The notes under the pieces are model-generated. The model was not told where the DNA came from. It worked only from the letters and a program-made list of their open reading frames with translations, and searched no databases. The position numbers and the translations under genes are program-made. Shown here piece by piece: positions 62,898-64,000 of a stretch of DNA of 64,000 nucleotides. Origin of the DNA: Lachnospiraceae bacterium (GTDB lineage: Bacteria; Bacillota; Clostridia; Lachnospirales; Lachnospiraceae); assembly GCA_024698705.1 (NCBI GenBank), contig JAILQX010000051.1, positions 1-64,000 of the forward strand, written 5' to 3'. Position 1 is the first letter of the stretch. Each line of letters begins with the position of its first letter.

Positions 62898-62951
62898 TCA
62901 TGTAAAGTTAAAGCGCCACCACGAATTTGCATTGTTAAGTGATCTGAACAT
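62898..62951 (-). CDS. Trp leader peptide (trpL-like)
   Basis: 17 codons reading MFRSLNNANSWWRFNFT then TGA. The start ATG at 62951 has GGAG 9 bases upstream. Codons 11 and 12 (62921-62916) are both TGG, tryptophan, a residue used at about 1 percent in proteins. It lies between a promoter and a strong terminator ahead of a tryptophan gene, the E. coli trpL arrangement. Leader bases 62924-62934 (codons 6-9) can pair with 62872-62887, giving the competing structure needed for attenuation. Too short for standard gene finders. Confidence 0.82.
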   Translation of the reverse strand: MFRSLNNANSWWRFNFT

Positions 62952-62985
62952 AAATCTAATCTCCATGTCATTTAAAACTGTTTAG

Positions 62986-63014
62986 ATGATATCATCATAT
63001 CTTCCATAAGTCAA
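62986..63014 (-). promoter_or_regulatory. trpB2 promoter with -10 palindrome
   Basis: On the minus strand TTGACT, 17 bases, TATCAT. The perfect 12-bp palindrome GATGATATCATC (62985-62996) covers the -10 element and may be an operator. Transcription would begin near 62979, about 28 bases before the leader ATG. Confidence 0.7.
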
Positions 63015-63095
63015 CAGGTTACCGCAAATTGACGGCTTTGTTGTGGCTATGGGTGTATTGTGATAGGATAAACATTGATCGGAGGAGTGATAGAA

Positions 63096-63803
63096 ATGAA
63101 CATAAGCGGATATTTGGATTATATAAAAACGCCATGGGGACACTTATTTTACAGATTGGTATGGCACAATCTTGAATTCGAAGGGAAAAAGATATTGGAT
63201 TTCGGAAGCGGTTTTGGTGTTACGGCTAACCACCTGGCGGGATCGAACACTGTAATTGCCGTAGAGCCGGCTGACGAACTTCGTGAAAACAGGATAAGTG
63301 ATAATTCTTATGTGCAGATGGACGGAAGTATCGACAGCCTCAAAGGGATGGATGCCGGAAGCTTCGATGTGATCGTATGCCATAATGTTTTGGAATACGT
63401 GGAGGATCGCGCAGATGTTATTGCCGAATTCCACAGGTTGTTAAAAGACGGTGGAATATTATCGATCGTCAAGCATAATAAAAAAGGCAAGATTATGCAT
63501 AAAGCAGTGTTTGAAAACAACATCGATGAAGCAATGGCACTTCTGAATGGCGGGAAGGCTGTATCACAAAACTTCGGAATGATCGATGAATATGAACTTA
63601 ATGATCTGAAGGAGTGGATCGCAGACCGGTTTGTTTTGGATAAGTTATACGGCATTCGTACTTTCTTCGGAATACAGCCCAATTCTTTTAAAGAGGAAAA
63701 TGACTGGGAAGACAAAATGTTTTTGTTGGAAAGTGCGGTGGAGGACGATCCTGTTTTTTCGAACGTTGCTTTCTTTCAGCATTTGATACTGAAAAAAGAA
63801 TAA
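63096..63803 (+). CDS. Class I SAM-dependent methyltransferase
   Basis: 235 residues from the ATG at 63096 with GGAGGAG upstream (an in-frame TTG at 63075 is earlier). Methyltransferase motif I ILDFGSGFGVTANHLAG near 33, acidic loop AVEPADEL near 55, and FDVIVCHNVLEYVEDRADVIAEFHRLLKDGGILSIVKHN near 93-130. Small-molecule methyltransferase of the type 11 group; substrate unknown. Divergent from trpB2. Confidence 0.88.
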   Translation: MNISGYLDYIKTPWGHLFYRLVWHNLEFEGKKILDFGSGFGVTANHLAGSNTVIAVEPADELRENRISDNSYVQMDGSIDSLKGMDAGSFDVIVCHNVLEYVEDRADVIAEFHRLLKDGGILSIVKHNKKGKIMHKAVFENNIDEAMALLNGGKAVSQNFGMIDEYELNDLKEWIADRFVLDKLYGIRTFFGIQPNSFKEENDWEDKMFLLESAVEDDPVFSNVAFFQHLILKKE

Positions 63804-63814
63804 ATTGAAAAAAA

Positions 63815-63856
63815 TTTTATTTACCCCTTGACATGGTAGGTAAATGGTTGTATAGT
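63815..63856 (+). promoter_or_regulatory. Promoter with operator near window end
   Basis: TTGACA at 63828-63833, 17 bases, TATAGT at 63851-63856. ATTTACC (about 63819-63825) and GGTAAAT (about 63838-63844) form an inverted repeat around the -35, a likely repressor site. Confidence 0.7.
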
Positions 63857-63898
63857 TACAGCATCGAATTTGAGCAAACACTCTGAGAAAGGAGAAGA

Positions 63899-64000
63899 AT
63901 GCAATGTTTGGAACAATTTATAATTACGTTGTTAATACATGCTGTATGTGTCGAATGTTGTTCTCCCGGGCAGTTGATGATGGTCCGGTGCATTCGTCTC
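63899..64000 (+). CDS. Start of a gene cut by the window end
   Basis: Two candidate starts follow GAAAGGAGAAGA: ATG at 63899 (reads MQCLEQFIITLLIHAV) or ATG at 63904 (reads MFGTIYNYVVNTCCMCRMLF); both frames stay open to the end. The promoter just upstream supports a real gene here. The 63904 start has the better 9-base spacing. No family can be assigned from about 33 codons. Confidence 0.45.
   Translation, partial: MQCLEQFIITLLIHAVCVECCSPGQLMMVRCIRL

Noticed and set aside
62898-62951. Degenerate T-box explanation for the trpB2 leader
   Set aside because: No GGGTGGNACCGCG and no Stem I features on the minus strand; the ribosome site, start codon and Trp codons instead fit a leader peptide.

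Overview
The window looks like a chromosomal segment of an anaerobic Firmicute, most likely a Lachnospiraceae member of the Butyrivibrio/Pseudobutyrivibrio type. This rests on AGGAGG-type ribosome binding sites, a tryptophan T-box ahead of a trpEGDCFBA operon, many diguanylate cyclases and chemoreceptors, and MoxR/DUF58/transglutaminase and HelD genes typical of that group. The species cannot be named from the sequence. No rRNA, tRNA, intact insertion sequence, prophage or CRISPR array was seen.

Layout. 1-4800: 3' end of a Nudix hydrolase, a membrane NERD protein, then a tight run of MazG-like pyrophosphohydrolase, nuclease-helicase (DUF2075), an unknown protein and an extended SDR; the MazG/nuclease-helicase part has the look of a defence cassette. 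4800-6200: a lipoprotein gene flanked by decayed relatives. 6237-9305: a HelD-type helicase carrying an unexpected C-terminal domain resembling the N-terminal beta-sandwich of GH31 glycosidases. 9500-13000: GNAT acetyltransferase, a GNAT-YczE fusion and a CHASE-like GGDEF protein. 13053-14890 (minus): hflK-hflC. 14890-15950: a gene-free kilobase filled with three ordered repeat families, including six palindromes of exactly 35 nt each. 15980-21917: solute-binding lipoprotein, two diguanylate cyclases and a fructokinase-sugar isomerase fusion in one apparent operon. 22000-27000: a heterodimeric ABC exporter and a MerR-methyltransferase fusion behind a MerR-type promoter. 27150-31650: DUF2225 protein, HAD phosphatase, NERD/zinc-finger protein, flavodoxin, acylphosphatase and an esterase lipoprotein. 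31890-37864: moxR-DUF58-transglutaminase operon and a GGDEF protein. 37978-48400: chemoreceptors, ExoIII, nitroreductase, transporter, XRE regulator, thiamine pyrophosphokinase and another GGDEF protein. 48579-51919: copper-chaperone-like protein, aldo/keto reductase, cysteine desulfurase and MnmA (the last two form a tRNA thiolation pair). 51976-58843: T-box-controlled trp operon. 59133-63803: DUF3737 protein, PatB-like lyase, trpB2 (minus) and a methyltransferase.

The most notable regulatory find is upstream of trpB2 on the minus strand: a promoter, a Shine-Dalgarno sequence, a 17-residue leader peptide with tandem Trp codons (MFRSLNNANSWWRFNFT), a segment able to pair with the leader codons, and a strong intrinsic terminator just before trpB2. 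This is the layout of a ribosome-mediated tryptophan attenuator. It lies a few kb from a trp operon controlled by a T-box with a visible UGG specifier, so one locus appears to sense tryptophan supply in two mechanistically different ways.
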